From Streptomyces sp. 135 (lineage in GTDB: Bacteria; Actinomycetota; Actinomycetes; Streptomycetales; Streptomycetaceae): 64,000 bases of DNA. Under the pieces are notes generated by a model, which saw only the letters and a list, made by a program, of their open reading frames with translations, did no database searches and was not told where the DNA came from. Below, piece after piece: positions 47,331 to 57,884 of this stretch; the stretch's first letter is position 1; each line of letters opens with the position of its first letter. Location of the stretch: assembly GCF_020026305.1 (NCBI RefSeq), contig NZ_CP075691.1, positions 310,001 to 374,000 on the forward strand. The letters are read 5' to 3'. The position numbers and the translations under genes are program-made.

Positions 47331-50300
47331 CGGGGGACACATGGCGGAGCGTACGGACATGACGGACACCGAGGATCTCATCGCGATCGTGGGGATGGCC
47401 GGGCGCTTTCCCGGCAGCGACAGCGTCCCCGCGTTCTGGCGGAACGCGGTGGCGGGCACCGAGGCGCTCGTGGAGTACAGCCGCGACGAGCTGATCGCCG
47501 CGGGCGAGGACCCGGCGCTGGTGGACGACCCGGACTACGTCCGGTCGGGGATGCCGCTCGCGGATTACGACCGGTTCGACGCCAAGGCGTTCGGCTACAC
47601 GGCGCGCGAGGCCCGGCTGATGGATCCGCAGGTGCGGATCTTCCTGGAGTGCGCCTGGCAGGCGCTGGAGGACGCCGGCTGCGACCCCGACCGCTACGCC
47701 GAGCGTGCCGCCGTGTTCGCCGCGGCCGGGATGACCCGCTATCTGTGGCTGAACGCGGTGCCCGCGCTGGGCGGTTCGATCAACATGCTCGAAGGGCGGA
47801 TCCTCAACGACAAGGACTTCCTCGCCACCGCGGCCGGCTACCGCCTGGGCCTGCGCGGGCCCGCGGTGAGCGTGCAGACCGCCTGCTCCGCGTCGCTGGT
47901 CGCCGTCCACATGGCCGTCCAGAGCCTGCTCTCCCACGAGAGCGACATCGCGCTGGCGGGCGGCTCCACCATCGAACTGCCGCACCGCGTCGGCCATCTC
48001 TACAAGGAAGGCAGCATCTCCTCACGGGACGGCCATTGCCGTCCGTTCGACCACCGCGCGGAGGGGACCGTGGGCGGCAGCGGCGCGGGCGCCGTGCTCC
48101 TCCAGCGGTACGACGACGCCGTGGCCGAGGGCCGCAGGGTGTACGCCGTCATCCGCGGCTCGGCGATCAACAACGACGGCGCGGCCAAGGTCGGCTTCAC
48201 GGCGCCCAGCGTCGAGGGGCAGGCGGCCGTGGTCCGCGACGCGATGTCGCTCGGCGACGTGGCCCCGCACACCATCGGGTACGTCGAGACGCACGGCACC
48301 GGCACCCGGATCGGCGACCCCATCGAGATCGAGGCGCTGCGCAGTGCCTATGGGACGGGTGACGAGAAGGCCTGGGCGGGCCGGCGTGTCGCGCTCGGCT
48401 CGGCGAAGGCCGGCATCGGGCACCTGGACGCCGCGGCCGGCGTGGCCGGGCTGATGCGCGCGGCGCTGGCCGTGCGGGACGGGATCATCCCGCCGAGCCC
48501 GTACTTCGAGAAGCCCAACCCGCTGCTGGAGCTGGAGGATTCGCCCTTCTACATACCCGTGAAGAGCGCGGTCTGGCCGTCCGGGGACACGCCCCGGCGC
48601 GCCGCGGTCAGCTCGTTCGGTGTCGGTGGGACCAACGCGCACGTGGTCCTTGAGCAGGCCCCCGCCGAGGCCCCGGGGACGCCGAGCCCGCGCGGGCGTG
48701 AGCTGCTGGTCCTCTCGGCCGTCGACGAGGACGCGCTGGAGCGTTGGCGGCTGCGTGTCGCCGACGCGCTCGACCTCCCGGACGGCCCCGCCGACCTGGT
48801 GGCGGACGCGGCCCACACGCTGGCCACCGGCCGGCGGCTGCTGCCGCACCGGCTCGCGGTGGTCGCCGCCGACGCGAAGGAGGCGAGGGCCCGGCTGCGG
48901 GACGTGGACACGCGACGGATCAGGGTGGCCGGCGAGCCGCCCTCCCCGGTGTTCCTCTTCCCCGGGCAGGGTGCGCAGCGTCCGGGCATGGCCGCCGGAC
49001 TGCACGAGGTGGCGCCCCGGTTCCGCGAGGAGCTCGACGCCTGCCTGGAGCTGCTGCGGGGCGAGGGCGTGGAGCTGCGGGACCTGCTGCTCGACCCCGG
49101 CGCCGACGCCGAGGCGCTCGACAGCACCGACAAGGCCCAGCCCGCGCTGTTCGCGTTCTCGTACGCGCTGGCACGGCAGTGGCAGGAGTGGGGGGTCATC
49201 CCGCGGGCGATGGCCGGGCACAGCATCGGCGAGTACGTCGCCGCCTGCCTGGCCGGGGTGTTCGAGCTGCCGGACGCGCTGCGCCTGGTGGCCGCCCGCG
49301 GCCGCCTGATGGCCGCGCTGCCGCACGGGAGCATGCTCGCCGTGGCGCTGCCCGGGGAGGAGGCCGCCGCCCACGCGCGGGACGCGAAGCTGGACCTCGC
49401 GGCGGTGAACGGCCCGCGTCAGTGCGTGCTGTCCGGGCCCGCGGAGGCGGTCGAGGAGCTGCGCGCCGGCCTGGCCGCGAAGGGCGTGCAGTGCCGGGTG
49501 CTGCACACCTCGCACGCCTTCCACTCGGCGATGCTGGACCCCATGCTGGCCGCGTTCGAGCGGGAGCTGCGCGCCGTGCGGCTGCGGGAGCCGTCGCTGC
49601 CGTTCATCTCCTGCCTGACGGGGCAGCCGATCACCGCGGAGCAGGCCTGCGACCCGGCGTACTGGTCGGCGCAGGCGCGCGGCACGGTCCGCTTCGGCGC
49701 CGGGGTGGATCTGCTGGCGGCGCGGCAGGACACCCTCTTCGTGGAGGTCGGCGCGGGCAAGGGCATGTCGGAGCTGGCCCGCAGGCATCTGCGCGCGCTG
49801 CGGCACGCGCCCGTGGCGTCGCTTCCGCTGACCGGTGGCCAGGCGCCGGACGCCCAACTGCTGGGCGCGCTGGGCCAGGCGTGGGAGGCCGGGGCCGAGA
49901 TCGACTGGGCCGCGTACTACGCCGGGGAGCGGCGCTCGCACGCGGAGCTGCCCGGTTACCCCTTCGCCCGGGACCGCTACTGGCTCGACGCGCCGGCCCG
50001 CGCGCAGGCGGGCGGCGTGGCCGCCGCCGACGAGGCGGAGGCCACCACGGCCGCGCGGGAGGCGTCCGCCGCCCCTGTCCCTGCCGGATCCGGCAGCCGT
50101 ACCGAGGCGATCGTGCTGGCCGCTTTCGCCGAGGCCTTCGGCATCGACGACGTCAGCCCGGAGGACGACTTCTTCGGGCTCGGCGGCACCTCGCTGCTCG
50201 CGGCCGAGCTCGTGCACCGGCTGCGCAAGCAGCTGGGCACCGACTTCCCCGTGCGCTACCTCTTCGAGGCGCCGCAGGTGTCGGAGCTCGCCGCGCTGAT

Positions 50301-50445
50301 CGACGGCGGCGGCGAGGGCACCACGCACGCCGGTCCCCCCGAGCCCGATGAGCTCGACGAACTGATGGCCCAGCTGGAAGGGCTTCCGGAGGACGAACTC
50401 GTCCGGCTGCTCGGCACCGGCGGAGCAGAAGGAGCGAAGGCATGA
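47323..50445 (+). CDS. Type I PKS module KS-AT-ACP
   Basis: 1,040 aa. The KS is complete: VQTACSASL (Cys near 187), ETHGTGT and [12 protein letters not shown]. The AT has GHSIGEY (near 632) and HAFHS, pointing to malonyl-CoA. There are no reductive domains, so it would add an unreduced C2 unit (beta-keto). The carrier reads [14 protein letters not shown] (near 954), more PCP-like than ACP-like, which fits transfer to an NRPS-type partner. A short acidic C-terminal tail ([22 protein letters not shown]) looks like a docking helix. It overlaps NRPS 2 by 8 bases; an inner ATG at 47341 is possible. The LLM-C gene starts at its stop (ATGA). Confidence 0.92.
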
Positions 50446-53090
50446 CCCCGACCCCGCCCCCGCACGACGACGCGAAGGGCGCGCTCACCCCGTCGCTGCG
50501 GGACCGGCTGGCCGCCCTCTCCCCCGCGCAGCGTGCCGCGCTCACCGAACGGCTCGGTGCGCGCGCCGCTGCCGCCAGGCCACCCCGGCGGCCGCTGAAG
50601 TTCAGCCTCTTCTACTTCGCCAACACGGCCGGGGACAAGGGGCGGCCGTACCGCTTCCTGATGGAGACGGCCCGCCAGGCCGACCGCCTCGGGTTCGCCG
50701 CGGTGTGGACGCCCGAGCGGCACTTCCACGACTTCGGCGGCATCTACCCGAACCCGTCCGTTCTCGGCTCCGCGCTGGCGGCCGTCACCGAACGGGTCCA
50801 GATCCGCGCGGGCAGCCTGGTGCTGCCGCTGCACCACCCGGTGCGGGTGGTGGAGGACTGGTCCGTCATCGACAACCTCTCCGGCGGCCGGGTCGGCATC
50901 TCCTTCGCCACCGGCTGGCACGGCACCGACTTCGTCATCGCCCCGGAGAAGTACGAGGACCGCCGCCAGTACACCTGGGACACCATCCCCGTGGTGCGGA
51001 AGCTGTGGCGGGGCGAGGAGGTCACCCTCCCCGGCCCCAAGGGCACGGAGATCACCCCGACGCTCTATCCCCGGCCGGTGACCCCCGAACTGCCCATCTG
51101 GATCACCGCTTCCGGCAACCCGGACACCTATGTGCAGGCCGGCCGGCTGGGCGCGAACATCCTGACCGGGCTGATCGGCACGGAGACGGAGCAGCTCGCC
51201 GCCAACATCGCGCTGTACCGCAAGGAGCGCGCCGCAGGCGGCCACGATCCCGCCACCGGCATCGTCAGCGTGATGCTCCACACCTACCTGGAGGAGGACG
51301 CGACCGCCGCGCGCGAACGCTGTCGCGAGCCGCTGCGCGAGTACCTGCGCGGCTACCTCGGGCAGCAGAGCGACATGGTCGAGGGCTCCGGTACGGACGC
51401 CGGGGGCGCCGACATCGAGGCGCAGCTCGACTTCGCCTACGAGCGTTACGCCCACCAGACGGCGCTGATCGGCTCGCCGCGCACGGTGCGCGGCCTGCTG
51501 GACCGGCTCGCGGAGGCGGGCGTCGACGAGGCGGCCTGCCTGGTGGACTTCGGCGTCACGCTGGAGCAGGCGCAGCGGAGCATCGACCTGCTGGCGGGTG
51601 TGCAGGAGTCGTACCGGGCCGAGCCCGCCGGCTCCAGCGCTTCGGGCAGCGCTTCCCTCGTGGCGCCCGCCGTCACCTCGCCCGTCACCACCGCCCCGCT
51701 CGGGATCGACCAGGAGCGGATGTTCCGGGTGCAGAAGGCGCTGCCGCCGGGCCCCGCCAACTACGTCACCACCGGACTGCGGATCCGCGGCCCGCTCCGG
51801 CCCGAGCTGCTGGAGAAGGCGCTGCGGACGGTGGTGGGCAGGCACGAGGTGCTGCGCACCGCCTTCGGCGAGTCGGCGACGGGCGAGCCCTTCCAGCGGA
51901 TCGGTGCGCCCGACGAGTTCCCCGTGGCCCTTGAGCGCTTCGACGTCACGGATGTCGCCCCGGCCGAGCGGGTCCGCGCGGCGCGCGCCATCCGTACGGA
52001 GCTGGCCCGGCGGCCCTTTCCCGCCGGCCTGCCGCCGATGCGGCTCGCGCTGATCACGCTGGGCGCCGAGGAGTTCCAGCTCGCGGCCGTCAAGAACCAC
52101 ATGATCACCGACTGGGTGTCCTTCACCGTCTTCCTGAAGGAACTCTTCACCGTCTACGGGGCGTTGCTGCATGGCCGCGGCGCCGACCTGCCGCCGTCCG
52201 TGCCCTACCGGGTCTTCGCGGAACAGGAGCGCGCCCGGCTGCGCGACGGACTGCTGGACGACCAGCTGGCGTACTGGGAGCGGGAGTTGGCGGGCGCACC
52301 GGACCCGGCGACCTTCCCGCTGAAGGAGTCGCTGGGCGGCGAGCGCCCTGCCGTGCCGTCCTTCGCCGGGCACCGGGCCTGGATGCTGTTCCCGGACCGG
52401 ACCACCGCGCAGCTGAACGCGCTGAGCAGGGCCGAGCGCGTCACGCCGTTCATGACGGCCTACACCGCGCTGGCCGCCTCGCTGGGCCGGACCACCGGCG
52501 AGAGCGACCTGGTGCTCGGCTCCCCGACCGCCAACCGTGACCGCTCGCCGGACAATCTGCTGGGCCTGCTGCTGCGGCCGATGCTGCTGCGCACCCGGCT
52601 GCGCCCCGAGCAGACCTTCCGCAGCGCCCTCGCCGACGTGCGCCGGACGGTGTCGGGCGCGCTCTCCCACGCGGAGGCGCCCTACCAGTCGCTGGTGGAC
52701 CGGCTGGCCCCGGAGCGCGACATCTCCTGGACGCCGCTGTTCCGGCTCCGCTACCTCTTCCTGCCCTGGAACGACCCGTTCGAGATGTCGGGGCTCCAGC
52801 TGAACCCCATCGACACCGACCCGCAGACCTCCCTCTACGACAGCACGCTGACGCTCTGGGACAGCAGGCTCGGCGCCTTCGGCCGGTTCGAGTACGCGCT
52901 GGACCTGTTCGACCACGACACGGTCGTCCAGGCCATCGAGACCTTCGCCACGATGCTCTCGGCGGCCGTCGCCGACCCGGAGACGCGCATCGGGGATCTG
53001 CCCGACGCTTCCGCCCACCGCTACCACGTAGACGTCGACGAGCTGGAGGCCCATCTCGGCTCCGAGGGCCCCCCGCAGGACCGGCGATGA
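50442..53090 (+). CDS. Luciferase-like monooxygenase fused to a C domain (LLM-C)
   Basis: 882 aa. Residues about 50-385 are an LLM close to the one inserted in NRPS 2 ([56 protein letters not shown]). Residues about 425-860 are a condensation-type domain, but the active site reads VKNHMITDW instead of HHxxxDG: the catalytic His and the Asp are kept, while the first His and the Gly are changed. It has no A and no T domain; the next gene begins with a T domain. Coming right after KS-AT-ACP, it may oxidise the polyketide-extended thioester and then pass or condense it. FMNH2 could come from the flavin reductase at 60.3 kb. Overlaps by ATGA upstream and again at its 3' end. Confidence 0.9.
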   Translation: MTPTPPPHDDAKGALTPSLRDRLAALSPAQRAALTERLGARAAAARPPRRPLKFSLFYFANTAGDKGRPYRFLMETARQADRLGFAAVWTPERHFHDFGGIYPNPSVLGSALAAVTERVQIRAGSLVLPLHHPVRVVEDWSVIDNLSGGRVGISFATGWHGTDFVIAPEKYEDRRQYTWDTIPVVRKLWRGEEVTLPGPKGTEITPTLYPRPVTPELPIWITASGNPDTYVQAGRLGANILTGLIGTETEQLAANIALYRKERAAGGHDPATGIVSVMLHTYLEEDATAARERCREPLREYLRGYLGQQSDMVEGSGTDAGGADIEAQLDFAYERYAHQTALIGSPRTVRGLLDRLAEAGVDEAACLVDFGVTLEQAQRSIDLLAGVQESYRAEPAGSSASGSASLVAPAVTSPVTTAPLGIDQERMFRVQKALPPGPANYVTTGLRIRGPLRPELLEKALRTVVGRHEVLRTAFGESATGEPFQRIGAPDEFPVALERFDVTDVAPAERVRAARAIRTELARRPFPAGLPPMRLALITLGAEEFQLAAVKNHMITDWVSFTVFLKELFTVYGALLHGRGADLPPSVPYRVFAEQERARLRDGLLDDQLAYWERELAGAPDPATFPLKESLGGERPAVPSFAGHRAWMLFPDRTTAQLNALSRAERVTPFMTAYTALAASLGRTTGESDLVLGSPTANRDRSPDNLLGLLLRPMLLRTRLRPEQTFRSALADVRRTVSGALSHAEAPYQSLVDRLAPERDISWTPLFRLRYLFLPWNDPFEMSGLQLNPIDTDPQTSLYDSTLTLWDSRLGAFGRFEYALDLFDHDTVVQAIETFATMLSAAVADPETRIGDLPDASAHRYHVDVDELEAHLGSEGPPQDRR

Positions 53091-53101
53091 GGAGAGACAC
53101 C

Positions 53102-56100
53102 ATGGACACGCAGGCCACACCCGCGGACCTCGTCCGGCGCCCCGAGGACATCCGGGCGGCCGCCGTCGGCGCCTGGGAGGCCGCGCTCGGCAGGACGGGC
53201 CTCGACGCCGACGCGGACTTCTTCGAGCTGGGCGGCGACTCGATCGGCGGGGCCCGCCTGATGGCGTCGCTGCGCGAACAGTTCGGCGACGGGCTGCCGC
53301 TCACGCTGCTCTTCTTCCACCCCGAACTGGAGGAGTTCACCGAGGCCCTGGTCGAGGCCGTGCGGAAGCTGCCCCCGCCCCCGGAGCCCGCCGCGGCCAC
53401 CGGCCGTGCGGAACCGGTGCCGGTGCCGGACGAACTGCCGCTCTCTCCCGAGCAGGAGGCCCAGTGGGTCGCCGAGCAGGTCGCCCCCGGCAACCTCGCG
53501 TACACCGAACTGCTCTCGCTGCGTCTGAGCGGCCCGCTGGACCCCGAGCGGTTGCAGTCGGCCGTCGACGCGCTCGTGGTGCGCCATGAGGCGCTGCGCA
53601 CCCGCTTCCCGGCCGGCCCCGACGGGCGGCCGGTGCAGGAGATCCGGCCGGCCGACGCCGCGCCCCGGCTGACGCTGGTGCGGCGGGACGCCGAAAGCGA
53701 GGACGAGGCACGCGCGTACGCCCTCGACCGGCTGGCCGAGCCCTTCGACCTGGGCGCGGGCCCGCTGCTGCGGCCGCATCTCGTGCGGCTCTCCCCCACC
53801 GACCACGTCTTCCTGCTGTACTCCCACCACATCGTCGCCGACGGGCCGACGATGGAGGTGCTGTGCGCGGAGCTGGCCGCTCTCTACGCGGGCCGCGAGC
53901 TGCCCGGGCCCGCCCCCTCCTACGCGCAGTACACCCTTCAGCAGCAGTCCAAGGATCTGGAAGCGCAACTGCACTACTGGCGACAGCAGTTGACGGACGC
54001 AGCCGAGCTGGAGCTGCCGCTGGACCGGCCCCGCCCCGAGGTGCGCGACACGGCGGGGCGCAGGTTCCGCTTCGCCGTGCCGGGCACGGTCAGGGACGGC
54101 CTCGACGCGCTGGCGCGCGAGCAGCGGGCGACGCGCTTCACGGTGCTGCTCGCGGCGTTCCAGGTGCTGCTCGGCCGCTGGGCGGGCAGCGAGGACGTGG
54201 TGGTCGGGTCCCCGGTGACCTCGCGGTCGCGACCCGGCCTCGAGCGGATGGTGGGCGCGCTGGTCAACATGGTCGCCTTCCGCGGCGATCTCGGCGGTGA
54301 TCCGACCTTCCGTGAACTGCTGGACCGCACCCGGCAGGCCGGGTTCGGCGCGATGGCCCACAGCGACGTGCCGTTCGGCCGCGTGCTGTCCGAACTGGAG
54401 CTGGAGCGGGACGGATCGCGGCCGCCGCTGTTCTCGACCACCCTGGTCTCCCAGCCGACCCCGCCCGCCATCAGCGCCGACCTGGGCGAGGTCTCGGCCG
54501 TCTTCTTCCCCGTGCCGCGCCGGCACGCGACGTACGACTTCAGCCTGTACGTCTGGGAGGCGCCGCAGGAGTTGCTCGTGGACGTCGAGTACGCCACGGC
54601 ACTTTTCGACGAGGCGACGGTACGCCGCTTCGCCGACCGGTTCGGCGCGCTGCTGGAGGCCGTGACGGCCGCCCCCGACCGGCCGCTGTCCGCGCTGGAG
54701 ACGGTCCCCGCGGCGGAGCTGCGGCAGGTGCTGCACGAGTGGAACGACACCTCGGCGGACCTCGGCCCCGACCGCTGCGTCCACGAACTGTTCGAGGAGC
54801 AGGCGCGGGCGACCCCGGACCGCACCGCCGTGATCAGCGCGGAGCGCGGGCTCAGCTATGCCGAGCTGAACGCGGAGGCCGAGGAACTGGCGGCCCGGCT
54901 GCGCGAGCTGGGCACCGGGCCCGAGACGGTGGTCGCGGTCTGCCTGGAGCGTTCGGTGCGGCTGCTGGTCACGCTGCTCGCCGTGCTGAAGGCGGGCGGC
55001 GCGTATCTGCCGCTCGGCCCGGACTGGCCCGCCGCGCGCCGGGAGCTCATGGTGTCCGACGCGGGCGCCGAGCTGCTGGTGGACGCCTCAGGTGTCCGCC
55101 GCCTCGACGAGCGGCCGGCCGGGGCGCCGGCCTCGCCGGAGGGCCGACCCGGGCCCGGCAATCTCGCCTACGTGCTCTACACCTCGGGCTCCACCGGCAC
55201 GCCCAAGGGCGTCATGGTCTCGCACCGCGCCGTCGTCAACCGCCTGCGCTGGATGCGCGAGGACTGCGGGCTCGGCGCCCGGGACGTGGTGCTCCAGAAC
55301 GCCGTCCCCACCTTCGACTACGCGGTGTGGGAGCTCTTCGGCCCGCTGCACATGGGCGCGACGGTGGTGCTGCCCAGCGCGGAAGGCCACCGTGACTTCA
55401 GCGAGTTGACCCGGCTCGTCGTCGAGCACGGGGTCACCGTGGCGCACTTCGTCCCGTCGCTGCTGCGGCACTTCGTGGAGGAGCCGGAAGCCGCGCGGTG
55501 CACGGGGCTGCGGGTGCTGTTCAGCGGTGGGGAGCCGCTGGACCCGGCGCTGGCGGCCAGGGCGCGGGAAGTGCTGCCGGGCGCGCGTCTGTTCAACGCG
55601 TACGGTCCGACGGAGGCCGCCGTGGACGTCACCTGCTGGGCGGTGCCGGAGCGGCCCGCCTCGGTGGCCATCGGCGGGCCCGTGGCCAACACGGTCTGCT
55701 ATGTGCTGGACGAGCGGATGCGCCCGCAGCCGATCGGCGTCCCGGGCGAGTTGTATCTCGGTGGTGTCCAGCTGGCCCGCGGCTACCGCGGGCGGCCCGG
55801 CACGACCGCCGAGCGGTTCGTCCCCGACCCCTTCGGCCCGCCCGGCGGGCGGCTCTACCGCACCGGGGACCGGGCGCGCTGGCGTGCCGACGGGGCGCTG
55901 GAGTACGTGGACCGCATCGACCGGCAGGTCAAGATCCGTGGCGTGCGGGTGGAGCCGGGTGAGGCGGAGGCCGCCCTGCTCGCCCACCCCGCGGTCCGTG
56001 AGGCGGCGGTCGTGGCGGCGGAGGGCAGCGGCGGGCTCCGGCTCGTCGCCTACCACTGCGGGGCCCCGGCGGGGGGCGAGCAGGAGCTGCGGGACCATCT

Positions 56101-57820
56101 CGCCGCGCGCCTGCCCGAGTTCGCCCTGCCCGCGGTGTTCGTGGAACTGCCCGACGGGCTGCCGAAGCTCGCCAGCGGAAAGCTGGACCGCGGTGCGCTG
56201 CCCGCCCCCGGGCGGCCGGAGCCCGTCGCCGTCGAGGCCACCGGTGGCACGCCGCCGCTCGGGGCGCGCGAGTTGATGCTCGCGGCTCTGTGGGCCGAGG
56301 TGCTGGAGGTCGACCGGATCGGCCGGGAGGACGACTTCTTCCAGCTGGGCGGCGATTCCATCCTGGGCATCCAGATGGTCGCGAGGGCACGCAAGGCGGG
56401 CTTCGAGGTGACGGTTCCCGTGCTCTTCAGGCACCCGACCCTCGCCGCGCTCGCCGCGGCCGCCGAGAAGGACGAGGGCGGCACGAAGGGCGACGGCGGC
56501 GAGCACGCCGGGAGCGGCGCGGTCCAGGTGCCCGCCGGGAGCCGCACCCGCTTCCCGCTGACACCGCTCCAGCGGGAGATGCTGCGGGAGGCCGCGGCTG
56601 CTCCCGGCCGGGGGATGTACATCGTGCCCGCCGAGCTGCTGCTTGAGGGCGAGATCGATCCGGAGGCGATGCGGACCGCTTTCCGCCGTCTGGTCGAGCG
56701 CAACCCCGTGCTGCGCACCTCGGTCGCGCTGCACGAGCGGCCTGAGCTGAGCGAGCAGACGGTGCATCCGCCCACCGAGCCGTCCTTCCGCCACGAGGAC
56801 TGGAGCGCGTACCCGCCCGAGGAGCAGGAGCGCCGGCGCCGCGAGCTGTTGGAGGAGGAGTGGCGCGCCGGTTTCCCCGCGGGGGCCACACAGCTGAGCC
56901 GCATGGTCCTGCTGCGGCTCGGTGAGCGCCGCTGGGCCATGGTGTGGACCCGGCACAACGTCCTGCTCGACGGCTGGAGCTTCGCCCAGCTCTACGACGA
57001 ACTGCTGGAGCTGCACGCGGCGGTGCGGGCCGGCGGCCCCGAGCCGGCGGTGGAGCCGCGCGAGTGCTTCAGCAGCTACGTGGAGTGGCTCGGCGCGCGG
57101 CAGCGGGCGTCGGCGGAGCGGTTCTGGGAGGAGCATCTGCGTGGCCTCTCCTCGCGGACGGTCTTCTCTGCCGAAGTGGAGCCCTCGCCCCTGCCCTACG
57201 GGGAGCTCCGCTTCCCGCTCCCCCAGGCGGCGGAGGCTTTCGTGCGGGAGCACGGGCTGACGCTCAGTACGCTGATCGAGGCGGCCTGGGCGGTCGTGCT
57301 CGCCCGGCGCACGGGCACGCCCGACGTCCGGTACGGCCTGGTCTTCTCCGCCCGTGAGGCGGAGGTCCACGACGTGGAGCGGATGTTGGGCCTGATGATC
57401 AACACGCTGCCGTCCGGCCTGCGGATCGACACCGGGGAGAAGGTGGCCGACTGGTTGAAGGGGCTTCATCAGCGCGGTGCCCGGCTGAAGGAGCTGTCCA
57501 CGGCCGACTTCGGGGTCCTCCAGGAACGGGCGGGGACGTCCGGGGCCCTGTGGGACACGCTGCTGATCATCCACAACTACCCGCACAACTTCCAGGACGT
57601 GCCGGCGGGCGGGCTCAGGGTGGTGGAGACGGCGGGCTTCTCCCGGGTCGGCGCCGCGCTGATCGTCTCGGTGGACGTCAGGCCGCTGCGGCTCGCCATG
57701 ATCTATGACGAGGCCAGGGCCGAGGAATCGGTGGTGCGGGAGCTGGCGGCCGAACTGTCCGAGGTGCTGGAGCGGATGACGGCGGGCGTGGACCGCAAGG
57801 TCGGCGATCTCCTCGGCTAG
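53102..57820 (+). CDS. NRPS 3: T-C-A-T-C (terminal)
   Basis: 1,572 aa. T1 (FFELGGDSIGGARL) opens the protein with no A domain of its own. C1 has intact HHIVADG. The A domain has A3 [13 protein letters not shown] (near 689), A4 FDYAVWELF, A5 NAYGPTEAA and A10 LASGKLDR; the pocket by eye (D Y W H F G A V D K) is nearest to serine codes, with low confidence. T2 has FFQLGGDSILGIQM. The protein ends in a second C-type domain (about 1145-1566) with RHNVLLDGWSF, keeping the catalytic His; no TE or reductase follows. Release may be by this terminal C domain onto an amine, water or an internal nucleophile. The ATG at 53102 follows GGAGAG by five bases; ATG 53087 overlaps the previous stop and would add five residues. 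Confidence 0.9.
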   Translation: MDTQATPADLVRRPEDIRAAAVGAWEAALGRTGLDADADFFELGGDSIGGARLMASLREQFGDGLPLTLLFFHPELEEFTEALVEAVRKLPPPPEPAAATGRAEPVPVPDELPLSPEQEAQWVAEQVAPGNLAYTELLSLRLSGPLDPERLQSAVDALVVRHEALRTRFPAGPDGRPVQEIRPADAAPRLTLVRRDAESEDEARAYALDRLAEPFDLGAGPLLRPHLVRLSPTDHVFLLYSHHIVADGPTMEVLCAELAALYAGRELPGPAPSYAQYTLQQQSKDLEAQLHYWRQQLTDAAELELPLDRPRPEVRDTAGRRFRFAVPGTVRDGLDALAREQRATRFTVLLAAFQVLLGRWAGSEDVVVGSPVTSRSRPGLERMVGALVNMVAFRGDLGGDPTFRELLDRTRQAGFGAMAHSDVPFGRVLSELELERDGSRPPLFSTTLVSQPTPPAISADLGEVSAVFFPVPRRHATYDFSLYVWEAPQELLVDVEYATALFDEATVRRFADRFGALLEAVTAAPDRPLSALETVPAAELRQVLHEWNDTSADLGPDRCVHELFEEQARATPDRTAVISAERGLSYAELNAEAEELAARLRELGTGPETVVAVCLERSVRLLVTLLAVLKAGGAYLPLGPDWPAARRELMVSDAGAELLVDASGVRRLDERPAGAPASPEGRPGPGNLAYVLYTSGSTGTPKGVMVSHRAVVNRLRWMREDCGLGARDVVLQNAVPTFDYAVWELFGPLHMGATVVLPSAEGHRDFSELTRLVVEHGVTVAHFVPSLLRHFVEEPEAARCTGLRVLFSGGEPLDPALAARAREVLPGARLFNAYGPTEAAVDVTCWAVPERPASVAIGGPVANTVCYVLDERMRPQPIGVPGELYLGGVQLARGYRGRPGTTAERFVPDPFGPPGGRLYRTGDRARWRADGALEYVDRIDRQVKIRGVRVEPGEAEAALLAHPAVREAAVVAAEGSGGLRLVAYHCGAPAGGEQELRDHLAARLPEFALPAVFVELPDGLPKLASGKLDRGALPAPGRPEPVAVEATGGTPPLGARELMLAALWAEVLEVDRIGREDDFFQLGGDSILGIQMVARARKAGFEVTVPVLFRHPTLAALAAAAEKDEGGTKGDGGEHAGSGAVQVPAGSRTRFPLTPLQREMLREAAAAPGRGMYIVPAELLLEGEIDPEAMRTAFRRLVERNPVLRTSVALHERPELSEQTVHPPTEPSFRHEDWSAYPPEEQERRRRELLEEEWRAGFPAGATQLSRMVLLRLGERRWAMVWTRHNVLLDGWSFAQLYDELLELHAAVRAGGPEPAVEPRECFSSYVEWLGARQRASAERFWEEHLRGLSSRTVFSAEVEPSPLPYGELRFPLPQAAEAFVREHGLTLSTLIEAAWAVVLARRTGTPDVRYGLVFSAREAEVHDVERMLGLMINTLPSGLRIDTGEKVADWLKGLHQRGARLKELSTADFGVLQERAGTSGALWDTLLIIHNYPHNFQDVPAGGLRVVETAGFSRVGAALIVSVDVRPLRLAMIYDEARAEESVVRELAAELSEVLERMTAGVDRKVGDLLG

Positions 57821-57836
57821 CCCCGGCAAGGCCGAA

Positions 57837-57871
57837 GCCGGTGGGAGAGGCGGCTCGCCTCTCCCACCGGC
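57837..57871. terminator. Bidirectional terminator after NRPS 3
   Basis: Perfect 16-bp stem (57837-57852 with 57856-57871) and a 3-base loop between the converging NRPS 3 and thioesterase genes. Confidence 0.88.
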
Positions 57872-57884
57872 CCCGGTGGACGTG

